Below are positions 13,175-13,433 of a stretch of DNA of 13,433 nt, one piece after another. This DNA is from Bacillota bacterium (lineage in GTDB: Bacteria; Bacillota; Clostridia; Christensenellales; UMGS416): the NCBI GenBank assembly GCA_023428265.1, contig JAEYYW010000065.1:1-13433 (forward strand). The letters run 5' to 3'. The translations under genes were made by a program, and so were the position numbers. The notes below the pieces were generated by a model. That model saw only the letters and a program-made list of their open reading frames with translations, made no database searches and was not told the DNA's origin. Every line of letters begins with the position of its first letter. Positions within the stretch are counted from its first letter, which is position 1.

Positions 13175-13433
13175 ATGACTGCTGATATATATAAAAGATT
13201 GTTTAAAGCAATATTCTCAAATGACAACTCATCACTGCGAAAACTTGCTATAGAGATTATTCAAGCAGAAAGAAAGATTGGTCATTCTGTTTTAGCGGAT
13301 TCTCTTGAAAAAATTGTTAACAATAGTGCAGCGAGCACTAGCACTGAGAGTAATTTTTTAAGTCAAAGCTTATCATCACTACCAATAAGTAAAAGAAATA
13401 ATGCGCCTCTTGTCTCAATTATTCCTAGAGAAC
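13175..13433 (+). CDS. N-terminus of a probable AAA+ ATPase of the protease-paired (IetA-like) type, cut by the window end
   Basis: The frame opens with MTADIYKRLFKAIF and runs 86 codons to the edge without a stop. Visible features are an N-terminal helical region with LRKLAIEIIQAERKIGHSVL and LADSLEKIV, a Ser-rich linker, and LPISKRNNAPLVSIIPRE. From memory, this order (a helical E-x-x-K-x-H-x-x-LA-x-x-L segment, then LP-x-x-KR-x-x-x-PL) is the N-terminal signature of AAA+ ATPases encoded beside subtilisin-like (S8) proteases, as in the IetAS anti-phage system. The Walker motifs would come later and are not visible, so the family is inferred. G+C is 85 of 259 bases (33%), far below the rest of the window, and codon use is AT-ended, indicating transfer. 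Its own promoter precedes it. Confidence 0.6.
   Translation, partial: MTADIYKRLFKAIFSNDNSSLRKLAIEIIQAERKIGHSVLADSLEKIVNNSAASTSTESNFLSQSLSSLPISKRNNAPLVSIIPRE

Overview
The window looks like a chromosomal segment of a G+C-rich member of the Bacillota, most likely an anaerobic Clostridia-type bacterium. The signs are a DnaD-like start, a WalJ/YycJ-type metallo-hydrolase, a HelD-type RNA polymerase recycling helicase, a Feo iron(II) system with a Fur operator, AGGAGG-type ribosome binding sites and TTG starts. The genus cannot be named from the sequence alone.

Layout. 1-80 (-): the first 26 codons of a probable DnaD-domain replication protein. 229-2023 (-): four small membrane genes. Two are tandem paralogues with a zinc ribbon, a Pro/Ala-rich linker and a CD225/dispanin-like two-helix domain; they share a promoter and end at a hairpin terminator. 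The other two are a DUF2752 protein and a 73-residue protein. 2292-3086 (+): WalJ-like MBL-fold hydrolase. 3467-5530 (-): feoA-feoB, preceded by a consensus promoter with a perfect 7-1-7 Fur box just after the -10. 5804-6412 (+): HAD phosphatase. 6748-8578 (+): tadA followed by a membrane-anchored PAF-acetylhydrolase-like esterase. 8693-9163 (-): lipoprotein with a cytochrome b5-like domain. 9649-10170 (+): a small secreted protein with its own promoter and terminator. 10730-12979 (-): HelD with a TTG start.

The spaces between genes are crowded with palindromic repeats of at least four kinds: a CCCCCTC/GAGGGGG hairpin family (three copies), a GGGCCGGGCTC REP-like unit that also brackets two larger elements, a 293-bp MITE-like element with terminal inverted repeats, and a TCATCGC hairpin family. 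Several lie flush against stop codons.

At about 13.05 kb the composition changes sharply. The last 259 bases are 33% G+C and open a new + strand gene with its own promoter. Its 86 visible residues resemble the N-terminus of the AAA+ ATPases that pair with subtilisin-like proteases (IetA of the IetAS anti-phage system). This may be the edge of a transferred defence island that continues beyond the window.

The genes mostly act separately (iron uptake, tRNA editing, transcription recycling, envelope functions). The clear functional groups are feoAB, the zinc-ribbon/CD225 pair with its DUF2752 neighbours, and possibly tadA with the esterase.
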